64,000 bases of DNA from DASZFV01 sp035549075 (GTDB taxonomy: Bacteria; Myxococcota_A; Polyangia; Fen-1088). Both the position numbers and the translations under genes were made by a program. The stretch covers positions 1 through 64,000 of the forward strand of contig DASZRT010000153.1 of NCBI GenBank assembly GCA_035549075.1, in the 5' to 3' direction. Positions 34,864 to 44,173 of this stretch are shown here, piece by piece (position 1 is the first letter of the stretch; each line of letters begins with the position of its first letter). Below the pieces are notes generated by a model, which worked only from the letters and a program-made list of their open reading frames with translations, ran no database searches and was not told the DNA's origin.

Positions 34864-36056
34864 AGCTCGCGCGTCGTTTGAATGTGATCGAACCGTCCCC
34901 GACCCTCGCCGTCTCGGCCAAGGCCGCCAAGCTCAAGGCCGCCGGCGTCGACGTCATCGGCTTCGGCGCGGGCGAGCCGGACTTCGACACGCCGGCGTTC
35001 ATCAAGGAAGCGGCGAAGAAGGCGCTCGACGCGGGCGCGACGAAGTACACGAACGTCGAGGGCACGCCGGCGCTGCGCAAGGCCGTCGCCAAGTGGATCG
35101 GCGACGCGCACGGGCTCACGATCGATCCGAGCGAGGTCATCGTGTCGTCGGGCGCGAAGCAGTCGATCTTCAACGCCATGCACGCGCTCATCGACGACGG
35201 CGACGAGGTCATCATCCCGACGCCGGCGTGGGTCAGCTACAACGACATCGTCAAGATGGCGGGCGGCAAGCCGGTCACGGTGCCCACGAAGGCCGAAGAG
35301 AACTTCAACGTTCGTGTCGAAGACGTCGCCAAGGCGATCACGCCGCGCACGAAGATGATCATGGTGTGCTCGCCGTCGAACCCGACGGGCGCGATGTACG
35401 ACGAGTCGACGCTGCGCGGGCTCGCCAAGCTCGCCGTCGACAAGGACCTGTGGCTGCTCACCGACGACATCTACCGGATGCTCGTGTATGGCGACGCGAA
35501 GTTCTTCCAGCCGGCGACGATCAGCCCCGAGGTCAAGGCGCACACGATCATCATCGACGGCGTCTCGAAGGCGTTCGCGATGACCGGGTGGCGCGTCGGC
35601 TTCACCGTCGCGCCGAAGAACGTCGTCGAGGCGATGGCGACGATCCAGGGCCAGTCGACGACGCACGCGGCCTCGGTCGCGCAGGCGGCGTCGATCGCGG
35701 CGCTCGAAGGACCGACCGAGGAGCTCGAGAAGATGCGGCAGGAGTTCGACAAGCGCCGCAAGGTCATGGTCTCGCGCCTGCGCGAGATCCCGGGCGTCAC
35801 CTGCGTCGAGCCCAAGGGCGCTTTCTACGCCTTCCCGGACCTGTCGGCGTTCATCGGCAAGAAGACGCCCGAGGGCAAGGTCATCGCCAACGACGTGCAG
35901 CTGTGCGAGTGGCTGCTCGAGGCGGCCAAGGTCGCCGTCGTCATGGGCTCGGCCTTCGGCGCTCCCGGCTTCGTGCGCCTGTCGTACGCGACCTCGATGA
36001 AGAACATCGAAGAGGGCGTCCGCCGCATGGCCGAGTACCTCCCGAAGCTCGCCTAG
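34860..36056 (+). CDS. Aspartate aminotransferase, class I/II PLP-dependent
   Basis: The 398-residue aminotransferase of fold type I interconverts aspartate/2-oxoglutarate and oxaloacetate/glutamate. Its motifs include FGAGEPDFDTPAFIKEAA, SSGAKQSIFNAM, SPSNPTGAMY, the PLP Lys in DGVSKAFAMTGWRVGF and the late Arg in APGFVRLSYATS. It belongs to the bacterial/thermophile-type AspAT subgroup (Ib). It starts at GTG overlapping the coaD stop. Its stop overlaps the convergent TolC-type gene by 4 bp. Confidence 0.93.
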   Translation: MKLARRLNVIEPSPTLAVSAKAAKLKAAGVDVIGFGAGEPDFDTPAFIKEAAKKALDAGATKYTNVEGTPALRKAVAKWIGDAHGLTIDPSEVIVSSGAKQSIFNAMHALIDDGDEVIIPTPAWVSYNDIVKMAGGKPVTVPTKAEENFNVRVEDVAKAITPRTKMIMVCSPSNPTGAMYDESTLRGLAKLAVDKDLWLLTDDIYRMLVYGDAKFFQPATISPEVKAHTIIIDGVSKAFAMTGWRVGFTVAPKNVVEAMATIQGQSTTHAASVAQAASIAALEGPTEELEKMRQEFDKRRKVMVSRLREIPGVTCVEPKGAFYAFPDLSAFIGKKTPEGKVIANDVQLCEWLLEAAKVAVVMGSAFGAPGFVRLSYATSMKNIEEGVRRMAEYLPKLA

Positions 36057-37480
36057 TTCGCGTCGGCACCCGTCGCGCGCGCCAACTGCACGTTCGCCAC
36101 GCGCGCCGCGATCCTCGCGGCGACGAGGTCGAGCCGCGCGCGCGTCAGCTCGGTCTCGGCGTCGGTGAGCTCGACGCTCGTCGCGCGGCCGTTCTGAAAG
36201 AGCGAGCGGCGCACGCGGTACGATTCCTCGGCGGCGGCGACGGCGCGCGCCGACGTTTGCTGCGCGCTCGCCGATTCGTCGACGGCCTGGAGCGCGCCGG
36301 CGATCTCCGAGCGCACGCCGTCGAGGAGCGCCGTGCGCTGCCCGCGCGCGGCGTCTCGTCGCGCGGCGACGCCGCGGCCGGCCTTCGCCGCCGAGAACGC
36401 GTCGTTCGGCGACCACGCCAGCTGCGCCGTCACCGACCACGTCGTCTCGAAGGCGTCGGGTGCGGGCACGTAGCGCAGGTTCGGGTTGGCGTCGGTGACC
36501 TCGCCAATGACGGCGAGCGACGGCGCGGCCGCGTTGCGAACGGCGCGTGCCTGCTGGTCGAGCGCGCCTATCGTTGAATCGACGGCGCGCACCTCGGGCC
36601 GCGCGCGCTCGGCGTCGGCGGCGAGCACCTCGAGGTCGCGCGCGCCCGAGGAAGCCACGAAGTCGACGTCGACGGGCTCGCCGATCGCGAGCGCCTCGTT
36701 CGCGGGCGCGTGCATCATCGTGCGCAGCCGCGCTTCGAGCGCCGTCGTGAGCGTCCGCGCGCGCACCGCCACTTGATCGGCCGCCGCCAGCTGGGCCTCG
36801 ACGCGCAACACGTCGGCCTTGCTCGCGCTGCCGGCCTCGAAGGCGTGGCGCGCGTCCTCGAGGTGGCCGCTCGCCTGCGCGACGGCGGCGTCGGCGACGA
36901 CACGCGAGAGCTTGGCGCGCGTCCACTCGTAGTACAGCGTCTTCGCCTCGGCGCGCGCCTTGCGACGCGCGGCTTCCTCGGCGTGGCGCGCCGCCTCTTC
37001 CGAGTGCGACGCGGCCGCGTGGCTCTGCCCGATGCGGAACACGTAGTCGGACAGCGGCACGGCCAGCTGCGCCTGGAAGCTGGTTTGGTTCAGCTCGATC
37101 GGCAGCTTGATCGGCACGTTGACGAGCTGCGTGCCCGCCGGCAGCGGGCCGGCAGGCGCGTCGGCCCCGACGAGCACGCCGAGCAATGGCGGATCGATCG
37201 CCGACAGCCGCGTGTAGCGCGCGCTGGCGGCGAGGCGCGGGAAGTACGCGACCAGCGCCTGATCGACGGCGGCCGCGGCGGCGTCGACGTCGGCGCGCCG
37301 CGCCTCGACGTCGCCGCTGCGCGCCTCGGCGCGCCGCGCGGCCACCTCGGCCGTGAGCCCGCCCGCGACGTTGGTCTCGGCGTGGAGGCGCTCGGCGAAG
37401 ACCGCGGCTTCGTTGGTCGGATCGGTCGCGTTCGCGAGCAACAAGGAGAGGGCGGGCAGAGCTATCGCTAGAGGCGTCAT
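36053..37480 (-). CDS. TolC-family outer-membrane efflux channel
   Basis: The 475-residue product starts MTPLAIALPALSLLLANA (signal peptide), with GAGG 7 nt upstream. Two long helical repeats typical of outer-membrane factors are seen (DAAAAAVDQALVAYFPRLAA and EVRAVDSTIGALDQQARAV). Each is followed by barrel-type segments (ARYTRL, TAQLAWSP), plus the final TDAETELTRARLDLVAARI helix. It forms the outer channel for the EmrAB-type pump and lies 32 bp downstream of the emrB-like gene. Open frame upstream of this start is read-through of that gene. Confidence 0.9.
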   Translation of the reverse strand: MTPLAIALPALSLLLANATDPTNEAAVFAERLHAETNVAGGLTAEVAARRAEARSGDVEARRADVDAAAAAVDQALVAYFPRLAASARYTRLSAIDPPLLGVLVGADAPAGPLPAGTQLVNVPIKLPIELNQTSFQAQLAVPLSDYVFRIGQSHAAASHSEEAARHAEEAARRKARAEAKTLYYEWTRAKLSRVVADAAVAQASGHLEDARHAFEAGSASKADVLRVEAQLAAADQVAVRARTLTTALEARLRTMMHAPANEALAIGEPVDVDFVASSGARDLEVLAADAERARPEVRAVDSTIGALDQQARAVRNAAAPSLAVIGEVTDANPNLRYVPAPDAFETTWSVTAQLAWSPNDAFSAAKAGRGVAARRDAARGQRTALLDGVRSEIAGALQAVDESASAQQTSARAVAAAEESYRVRRSLFQNGRATSVELTDAETELTRARLDLVAARIAARVANVQLARATGADAN

Positions 37481-37512
37481 GTTCGTTCCTCGTTCGGGTG
37501 GGTTCGGGCGGA

Positions 37513-39051
37513 CTAGTGAGCGCCGCTCGCGGACACGCCCGACTTCGGGCGCTTCATGACGACGACGGCGAGCACGCCCAGCAGCATCGCGACCGCCGCG
37601 AGGCGAAAGCCGTCTTCGAAGCTGAGCACGAGCGCTTGTCCTGCGACGCGCAGCTGCAGCAGCGCCTCGGGCAGGATCGTCCCGGTCGCCGTGCGCGGGC
37701 CGATCGTCTGCGCCATCGCGTTCATTTGCTCCTGCACGATCGGGTCGAACGCCGTGACGTGCGACGCCAGCGCCGTGCCGTGCGCCTTGACGCCGTTGGT
37801 GACGACCATGCCCATCCAGGCCGTGCCGATCGAGCCGCCCAGCTCGCGCGTGAGGTTGAAGAGGCCGGTCGCGTTGCCGCGCTGGCTGTCGTCGAGATCG
37901 GACAGCGCGAGGATGCTCGCGGGGATGAAGACGAAGCTGAGGCCGATGGCGCGCACGAGCTGCGGGTGAACCAGGTCGGAGAAGCCGGCCGCCGACGTCA
38001 GCTGCGCGGCGACGAGCTGGCTCGCCGCCGTGACGACGACGCCGAAGAACAGCAGCTTGCGCGCGTCGACCTTGGGCGCGAGCCGACCCACGAGTGGCAT
38101 GAGCACGATCTGCAGCGCGCCCGCGACGAGGAACACGCGGCCGATGTCGAGCGCCGTATACTTCATGACGGCGCCGCAGAAGAGCGAGAACAAGTACGAG
38201 CCGCCGAAGAGCGCGAGCCCCGTGAGGAAGTTCACGACGGTGCCGCCCGCGTAGGTGCGGTTCGCGAACACGCGCAGATCGACGACGGGGTTCTCCGTTT
38301 CGAGCTCGTGCACGACGAAGGTGACGAGCGCGATCGCGGCGACGACGGCGAGCAACACGATCGTGCGGCTCTCGCCCCAGCCTTCGCGGTTGCCCTCTTC
38401 GAGCACGTACTGCAGCGCGGGCATGCCCGTCGCGAGCAGCACGATGCCGAAGATGTCGACGCGCTCTTTCGGCGCGACGAAGCCCGGCTCCTCGATGACC
38501 CGCGACGCCGCGATGGCGACGGCGAGGCCGATCGGCACGTTGACGAGGAAGATCCAGTGCCAGCTGAGCCAGCTCGTCAGGTAGCCGCCGATCGTCGGCC
38601 CGAGCAGCGGACCCGTGACGGCGCCTAGGCCGAACAGACCCGCGGCCGTGCCGTGCTCGGCCTTGGGGTAGCGCGCGAAGAGCAGACTCTGCGCCGTCGG
38701 GATGATCGCGCCGCCGCCCAGGCCCTGCAGCACGCGGAAGAGCACGAGCGAAGGCAAGTTCCACGCGAGGCCGCACAGGGCGCTCGCGACCGTGAAAAGC
38801 AGCACCGACCACGAGAAGTAGCGACGGAAGCCGAAGCGCCGCTGGAACCAGCCCGTCATCGGGATGACGACGATGTTCGCCATCATGTAGCCCGTCGACA
38901 CCCAGCCGATCTGGTCGAGCGGCGTGCCGAAGCTCGCGCGCATGTCGCTGAGCGCGACGTTGACGATCGAGATGTCGATGAAGGCCATGAGCGCGCCGCC
39001 CATGGCGACGAGCGTGATCGCCCACTTCGGTCCGCTGACTTGCCCGCGCAT
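37513..39051 (-). CDS. emrB: EmrB/QacA-type MFS efflux permease (DHA2)
   Basis: The 512-residue permease has about 14 membrane helices, with AGGAG 8 nt before the ATG. Motifs are MAFIDISIVNVALSDMRASF in helix 1, LVLFRVLQGLGGGAIIPTAQ and TGPLLGPTIGGYLTSWLSWHWIF in the N-terminal half. It ends in a short cytoplasmic tail. It exports hydrophobic toxins using the proton gradient, together with the adjacent membrane-fusion protein and TolC-like channel. Confidence 0.93.
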   Translation of the reverse strand: MRGQVSGPKWAITLVAMGGALMAFIDISIVNVALSDMRASFGTPLDQIGWVSTGYMMANIVVIPMTGWFQRRFGFRRYFSWSVLLFTVASALCGLAWNLPSLVLFRVLQGLGGGAIIPTAQSLLFARYPKAEHGTAAGLFGLGAVTGPLLGPTIGGYLTSWLSWHWIFLVNVPIGLAVAIAASRVIEEPGFVAPKERVDIFGIVLLATGMPALQYVLEEGNREGWGESRTIVLLAVVAAIALVTFVVHELETENPVVDLRVFANRTYAGGTVVNFLTGLALFGGSYLFSLFCGAVMKYTALDIGRVFLVAGALQIVLMPLVGRLAPKVDARKLLFFGVVVTAASQLVAAQLTSAAGFSDLVHPQLVRAIGLSFVFIPASILALSDLDDSQRGNATGLFNLTRELGGSIGTAWMGMVVTNGVKAHGTALASHVTAFDPIVQEQMNAMAQTIGPRTATGTILPEALLQLRVAGQALVLSFEDGFRLAAVAMLLGVLAVVVMKRPKSGVSASGAH

Positions 39052-39081
39052 GACGGCGTCTCCTCGTTTTCTTTCGTTGGT

Positions 39082-40353
39082 TCAGTCGGCGACGGACACG
39101 CGCACGGTCGCGCTCATGCCGGGGCGAAGGACGACGCCCGGCGCGCCGTCGAGGCGGACGAGCACGGGCACGCGCTGCACGACCTTCGTGAAGTTGCCCG
39201 AGGCGTTGTCGGGCGGCAGCAGCGAGAAGCGCGAGCCCGTGCCGGGCGCGAAGCTCTCGACGTGGCCCGCGAGCTTGCGGCCGCCGTACGTGTCGACCTC
39301 GACCTCGGCCTTGGCGCCCGCGCGCATCGCCCTGAGCTGGTCCTCCTTGAAGTTGGCGACGACCCACGTGTCGTCGAGCGCGACGAGCGCGAGCAACGGG
39401 CGCTCGGGCGCGACCATCTGGCCCGGCTCGACGGTGCGGCGCGCGACGGTGCCCGACGTCTCGGCGCGCACCTTCGCGTACGACAGGTTCAGCTCGGCCT
39501 GCGCGACGGCGGCGTCGGTCTGCGCGAGGCGCGCCTCGGCGAGCTCGAGCTGCGCCTGCGCCGACTGCACCTGAACGGGGCCCGACTGCGCGGCGACGAG
39601 GTGGCCGCGCGCCGTCTCGATCGAGCCGCGCGAGCTGCCGAGGTTGGCCTCGGCGCTCGTGAGGCGCGCGCGCGCCTGCGTGAGCGCGGCGTCAGCCTGA
39701 TCGAAGGCGGCCTGGCGCGCGTCGAGCTCGGCCTGCGCGACGGCGCGCTCGTCGAAGAGGCGCTGCGCGCGTCCGAGGTCGGTCTTCGCGAGCGAGGCGC
39801 GCGCTTCGGCGGACGCGACGTCGGCGCGCGCCTGATCGATCCCGGCGCGCGTCGTGCCTTCGAGCGCCGCGGCCTGCGTGACGCCGCCGCGCGCGACGGT
39901 GAGGTTCGAGCGCGAGGTCGTCTCGGTGAGCGCCAGCTGCGTCTCGGCGGCGCGCACCTGCGCGCGCGCGGCCAGCTGGTCGGCGCGCGCGGCCGCGAGC
40001 CGCGTCGCGAGATCGCGATCGTCGAGCTCGACGAGCACGTCCCCGGCCTTCACCTCTTGGTTGTCCTTCACGAGCACGCGCTTGACCTGGCCGGGCACGC
40101 GGGCCGCGACCGTCGCGACGTGGCCCTCGACCTGCGCGTCGTCCGTGGTCTCCGTGCCGTGGCCCAACCAGAACGTCACGGCCGCGCCCGCGGCGGCGAC
40201 GGCGACGAGCGCGGGCAGCACGACCTTGGCGCGCGAGGGCTTCTTCGCGGCCGGCGCCGGCACCGCCTCGGGCGCGGCCGTCTCGAACGCCGGCACCTCC
40301 GTGAGGGCCAGCTTCCTGTCGGCAGTCTTGGTATTGGCGATGTTTGCGTTCAC
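39082..40353 (-). CDS. emrA: EmrA/HlyD-family membrane-fusion protein
   Basis: The 423-residue product starts at GTG with a strong AGGAGG 7 nt upstream. One N-terminal membrane helix (VVLPALVAVAAAGAAVTFWL) is followed by a biotinyl/lipoyl half-motif (VPGQVKRVLVKDNQEVKAGDV). A long periplasmic coiled-coil hairpin rich in Ala, Glu and Gln follows, then the second lipoyl half (AETSGTVARRTVEPGQMV) and a beta-barrel domain (AKAEVEVDTYGGRKLAGHVE). It bridges the EmrB permease and the TolC-type channel and is first in the operon. Confidence 0.93.
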   Translation of the reverse strand: MNANIANTKTADRKLALTEVPAFETAAPEAVPAPAAKKPSRAKVVLPALVAVAAAGAAVTFWLGHGTETTDDAQVEGHVATVAARVPGQVKRVLVKDNQEVKAGDVLVELDDRDLATRLAAARADQLAARAQVRAAETQLALTETTSRSNLTVARGGVTQAAALEGTTRAGIDQARADVASAEARASLAKTDLGRAQRLFDERAVAQAELDARQAAFDQADAALTQARARLTSAEANLGSSRGSIETARGHLVAAQSGPVQVQSAQAQLELAEARLAQTDAAVAQAELNLSYAKVRAETSGTVARRTVEPGQMVAPERPLLALVALDDTWVVANFKEDQLRAMRAGAKAEVEVDTYGGRKLAGHVESFAPGTGSRFSLLPPDNASGNFTKVVQRVPVLVRLDGAPGVVLRPGMSATVRVSVAD

Positions 40354-40379
40354 GACACGTCCTCCTGCGCGCCGTCTTC

Positions 40380-40395
40380 AGCAGGGTTCGTGCCA
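40380..40395 (-). promoter_or_regulatory. Sigma-54 promoter of the efflux operon
   Basis: Minus-strand reading: TGGCAC-GAACC-CTGCT. It has a perfect -24, the correct spacer and the -12 GC. It ends 27 bp from the emrA start codon and is almost identical in design to the exbB promoter. Confidence 0.8.
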
Positions 40396-40511
40396 GATGC
40401 GATCCAGCCCATTAGTCCAATTGTTAACGTTGAAATTATTCATTTATTTCTATTCAACCAGCGCCGACGCCCAGTTGCGCGCAGCCGCTACGGATTTGCT
40501 CTGGAATAAAT

Positions 40512-40522
40512 GGACTTAGTCC
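40512..40522. promoter_or_regulatory. Inverted repeat next to the activator start (candidate enhancer/autoregulatory site)
   Basis: GGACT-T-AGTCC is a perfect 5-1-5 inverted repeat ending 3 bp before the ATG at 40526, about 135 bp upstream of the emrA -12. A matching half-site (TTAGTCC) lies at 40412-40418. The region between is markedly AT-rich. Confidence 0.5.
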
Positions 40523-40525
40523 GGT

Positions 40526-43450
40526 ATGGATCTGGATGACTCCATGTCGACCAAGGTGATGGACCGCGGCGGCGTGCGCGCGCTCCGCGGCGACGAGAGC
40601 CGCGCCGCGTTCGCGCGCCGGCTGGGCGTCACGGCGCAGACCGTCTACCGTTGGGAGCTGCCCGACGACGCGGCCGAGGCGCGCCGCCCGCGTGGCGAGG
40701 TGCTCGAGCGGCTTCGTCGTCTCGCCGACGGCGCAGCCACGGCGCCAGCACGGTCAGGCGGCGCAGGCGACGCCGCGGCGTCGTCGGCGGCATTCGCGGC
40801 GTTCGCGCGCTTCATGCAGGGCGAGTGGCGCGACGCCGAGCCCGAGCTCTTGCGCGCCGTCATGGAAGGTCCCGACGTATCCGAGGACGCGGCGGCCGTC
40901 GGCGCCGCCGGGCTCGCGTTCGCCGAGACGTTCTTGCGCGCCGACGCGCGCGCGGCGTTCGCGGCGCTCGGGCCCGCGCTCGCCGCGGCATCACGAGATC
41001 GGCTCACGCCCGGCGTCGCCGCGATCGTCTATGCCGTCGGCGCGATCGCCCACGCGATTCCCGACGCGCGCTTCTTCGATCTTGGCCGCGTCAACGCCTA
41101 CCAGGCGCGCGTCGAGGCGCTCGCGGGCCACGGCGCCAGCTCGGAGACGCGGCTGCTCGCGGGGCTGGGCGCAGGCTGGGCCGCCGTCGTGTCGGGCGAT
41201 CACGAACTGCTCGTGCGCGCGTTCGACGGGCTCGATCAGATCGTCGTGTCCGAGCCGCCGCTCGCGCTGTCGCTGCTCATCGACGAGTCGGCGGCGTTCC
41301 GCGCGCTCATCTTCGGGCGGCCCGCCGAGGCGGCGCGGCTGTTCGAGGCGCTCGCCGCGCGCGCCGACGCCGCGGGCGCGTCGCTCGTCGCCGCGAGGTC
41401 GTGGGGCTCGTTCGCGTCGCGACTCCTCGAGGATCTCGCGCCCCCCGAGCGCGCGCTCGAGCATGCACGACGCGCGCACGATCGCGAGCGCGCGGCGCGC
41501 GCCGCCGCGGGCCTGCACACGATGTTCGCCGCGCGCGCCGAGATCGAGGCGCTGTTTCGCTTGGGCCGGCTCGAAGAGGCGCGCGCCGCGCTCGCGACCG
41601 TCGACGCCTACTGGGGCGAGACGGGCTTGCCGCCCACGGGCGCCATCAGCGCCTACGTGCGGCTCGCGTTCCTCGAGAGCGATCGCGCGCGGCTCGAGGC
41701 GCTCGTCGAGCGTCTGCGCGCGTGCGACGTGCCGGGCGTGCGCCGCCTCGCGCGCGCGTGTGCGCTGTACGTCGAGGCGGCGCTCGCGCTCGGCACGGGC
41801 GGCGACGCACAGACGGCCCTCGCGGCCTTCGCGTCGGCCGAGCGCGAGGCGGCGCTGTGGCCGTTCTTGGTGCGCGAGCTCGTGACGTGGCGGCCGATGG
41901 CCTTCGTGCTCGATCCCGAGCTGCCGAACCCGGACGCGGCGCTCCGCCACGCGCAGCGCGTGCTCGACGGGTTTCCATCGCCGTGGGCTTCGGCGCACCT
42001 GCGCCGCGCCGAAGGCATGATCCGCGCGACGCGCGGGCAGCTCGCCGAAGGACGACGCTTGCTGCAGGCGGCGCGCGCCACGTTCGAGGCCGCGGGCTGC
42101 GTGCCCGACGTCGCCCTCGTCACCTATGGGCTGGCGCTCACGTTGCGCTGCGAGGGCGCGCCCGACGCCGACGCGCGCGTCGCCGAGGCCGAGGCCGCCG
42201 TCCTCGCGCTCGGCATGCGCACGCCGCAGACGTACCAGCGCGCGATCGAGCGAGCACGCCAGCGTGGTTTGTTGCGGCGGGCGGAGAGCGCGCCGCCCCC
42301 GCGCGAGCCGACATCATCGCCCTCGCCGATCGAGGCGCTCGCCGTCGGGTTGCAGCGCTTGCTCGTGCCGGGCGCGGCCGCGCCGCTCGTGCAGCGCGAG
42401 CTGCTGTCGGTGGCGGCGGCGCTTTTTCCAGGGCGCGCGCCGCGCCTCGAAGAGCTCGACTCGAACCGCGCGCCGCACGCCGTGCCCGGCAGCGCGCCCG
42501 CGGGCGACGACGCGGACGTCACCTGGGTCGAGCTGGGCGACGGCGCGGGCCGGCGCCTGCGCCTCGGCGTGCCGGGGCCGTTGTCGGCGGCGGAGCACGG
42601 GTTGCTCGCGTCGCTCGCGCTCGCGGCGGGCGCGGCGCTGCAGATCGCGGCGCTCCGCGGCCTCTCGGCGCGCGGCGATCGCACGCCCGAGGAAGAAGCG
42701 TCGGCGTTGCCCGGTTTCATCGCCGCGTCGCCGGCGATGCGCCGGCTGCGCGCCGATCTCGCGCGCTTCGCGAGCTCGCGCGCGACCGTCATCATCACGG
42801 GCGAGTCCGGCACGGGCAAAGAGGTCGTCGCGCGCGCCATCCACGATCTGTCGACGCGCGCCGGCCGCCCCTACGTCGCCTTCAACTGCGCCGCCGTGCC
42901 GCGCGAATTGTTCGAGGGCCAACTGTTCGGTCACCGCAAGGGCGCGTTCACGGGCGCGACGGCCGATCAGCCAGGCACGATCCGCGCCGCCGACGGCGGC
43001 ACGTTGTTCCTCGACGAGATCGGCGAGCTGCCGCTCGACGTGCAGCCGAAGCTGCTCCGCTTCCTCGAGAACGGCGAGGTGTCGCCGCTCGGCGAGCGCC
43101 GGCCCGTGAGCGTCGATGTGCGCATCGTCGCGGCGACGCACCGCGATCTCGAGTCGCTCGTGCGCCAGGGCAAGTTCCGCGAGGACTTGTTCTTCCGCCT
43201 GCAGGTCATCCCCGTGCGCGTGCCGCCGTTGCGCGAGCGCCGCGAGGACGTCGCCGCGCTCGCCCGTCACTTCGCGCGCGAGCTCGGCCCGAAAGGCCGC
43301 GCCCCCGTGCTCGCACCCGACGCCCTCGCGGCCCTCGTCGCCCACGCCTGGCCCGGCAACGTCCGCGAGCTCCGCAACGTCATCGAACGAACGCTCGCCT
43401 ACACCCCCGACGCCGCCGTCGTCACCGCGACGGATCTACGCTTCGAGTGA
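40526..43450 (+). CDS. Sigma-54 activator with N-terminal XRE-type HTH and TPR/GAF-like sensor region
   Basis: The 974-residue protein has an inverted design. Residues about 13-65 form a Cro/cI-like HTH (DESRAAFARRLGVTAQTVYRW). Residues 85-600 are TPR-like helical repeats with no transmembrane segment. Residues about 615-715 look like a small GAF-type domain. The AAA+ domain (about 735-974) has Walker A GESGTGKE, GAFTGA and Walker B GGTLFLDEIGELP. The chain ends soon after HAWPGNVRELRNVIERTL, without the normal C-terminal Fis HTH. It is divergent from the efflux operon and should activate it. ATG codons at 40544 and 40559 are alternative starts. Confidence 0.88.
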   Translation: MDLDDSMSTKVMDRGGVRALRGDESRAAFARRLGVTAQTVYRWELPDDAAEARRPRGEVLERLRRLADGAATAPARSGGAGDAAASSAAFAAFARFMQGEWRDAEPELLRAVMEGPDVSEDAAAVGAAGLAFAETFLRADARAAFAALGPALAAASRDRLTPGVAAIVYAVGAIAHAIPDARFFDLGRVNAYQARVEALAGHGASSETRLLAGLGAGWAAVVSGDHELLVRAFDGLDQIVVSEPPLALSLLIDESAAFRALIFGRPAEAARLFEALAARADAAGASLVAARSWGSFASRLLEDLAPPERALEHARRAHDRERAARAAAGLHTMFAARAEIEALFRLGRLEEARAALATVDAYWGETGLPPTGAISAYVRLAFLESDRARLEALVERLRACDVPGVRRLARACALYVEAALALGTGGDAQTALAAFASAEREAALWPFLVRELVTWRPMAFVLDPELPNPDAALRHAQRVLDGFPSPWASAHLRRAEGMIRATRGQLAEGRRLLQAARATFEAAGCVPDVALVTYGLALTLRCEGAPDADARVAEAEAAVLALGMRTPQTYQRAIERARQRGLLRRAESAPPPREPTSSPSPIEALAVGLQRLLVPGAAAPLVQRELLSVAAALFPGRAPRLEELDSNRAPHAVPGSAPAGDDADVTWVELGDGAGRRLRLGVPGPLSAAEHGLLASLALAAGAALQIAALRGLSARGDRTPEEEASALPGFIAASPAMRRLRADLARFASSRATVIITGESGTGKEVVARAIHDLSTRAGRPYVAFNCAAVPRELFEGQLFGHRKGAFTGATADQPGTIRAADGGTLFLDEIGELPLDVQPKLLRFLENGEVSPLGERRPVSVDVRIVAATHRDLESLVRQGKFREDLFFRLQVIPVRVPPLRERREDVAALARHFARELGPKGRAPVLAPDALAALVAHAWPGNVRELRNVIERTLAYTPDAAVVTATDLRFE

Positions 43451-44141
43451 CGGGCAAGGGCGCCAGCAGAATCTGGCTCGCCAGGAACGAAGCGCACCGC
43501 GCCGCTCCGCTTGCCAGCCTGAATTTTACGATCGCGGCGTCGTCCGCGAGGAGCTCTCCATAAGACCGGCCGGTGTCCACTTGCTCTTTCTCGTTCGCGT
43601 TGCAGGTGCCCTCCGCGAGGACGGCCTTCGTGTCGCCGGCGATGAGCTTGATCGACACCTGATACCGGACGACCCCCGGCCCGGCGAACGAGGTGAAGAC
43701 CTTCCATTCGTCCCTCGCGACCTCGAGGTAGAGGTCGCGCACGGGACGCGGCGGGCGCGGCGGCACGGTGATCATGCTTCGGGCCAGCCACGGCGTAACT
43801 ATCGGCGGCTCGATGTACGTCGCGGCGACGAGGCCGTGAAGCTGGGCGAAGGCCTCCCCGATCTGTTGGGTGAGTTCGGGCGTCGGATCGATCACGTCGT
43901 GCTCGTCCAGGATCGATTTGCCGGCTCGGTTGGCGATGACGATCGCAGCCATGCTGTTGATGGGCAGGCCGGGGCTCCAAGCTTCGAAGTCGGTCCCCGG
44001 CGTGCGCGTCTGCACGAGCAGCAGCGTCTTCGCGCTTGCCCGCTGTAGGCGGCCGACGTCCAAAGGTCGCTGGGTCGCGCACCCGATCGTTGCCGCGATC
44101 GTTATGAGCGTACACAACGATCCCATCCACGAGCGTGCCAC
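43422..44141 (-). CDS. Putative lipoprotein, paralogue 1
   Basis: The 239-residue product begins with a lipoprotein signal (LCTLITIAATIGCAT; Cys21). The mature domain runs RLQRASAKTLLLVQTRTPG, a Gly/Ala hydrophobic patch (AAIVIANRAG), DLYLEVARDEWKVF and VLAEGTCNANEKE. The same order and many of the same residues recur in the next lipoprotein. Its last 29 bp overlap the end of the sigma-54 activator on the opposite strand. The function is unknown. Confidence 0.72.
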   Translation of the reverse strand: MARSWMGSLCTLITIAATIGCATQRPLDVGRLQRASAKTLLLVQTRTPGTDFEAWSPGLPINSMAAIVIANRAGKSILDEHDVIDPTPELTQQIGEAFAQLHGLVAATYIEPPIVTPWLARSMITVPPRPPRPVRDLYLEVARDEWKVFTSFAGPGVVRYQVSIKLIAGDTKAVLAEGTCNANEKEQVDTGRSYGELLADDAAIVKFRLASGAARCASFLASQILLAPLPVTRSVDPSR

Positions 44142-44173
44142 GTGGGCAATCTATCGAGTCGAGGCGGCGGCGT

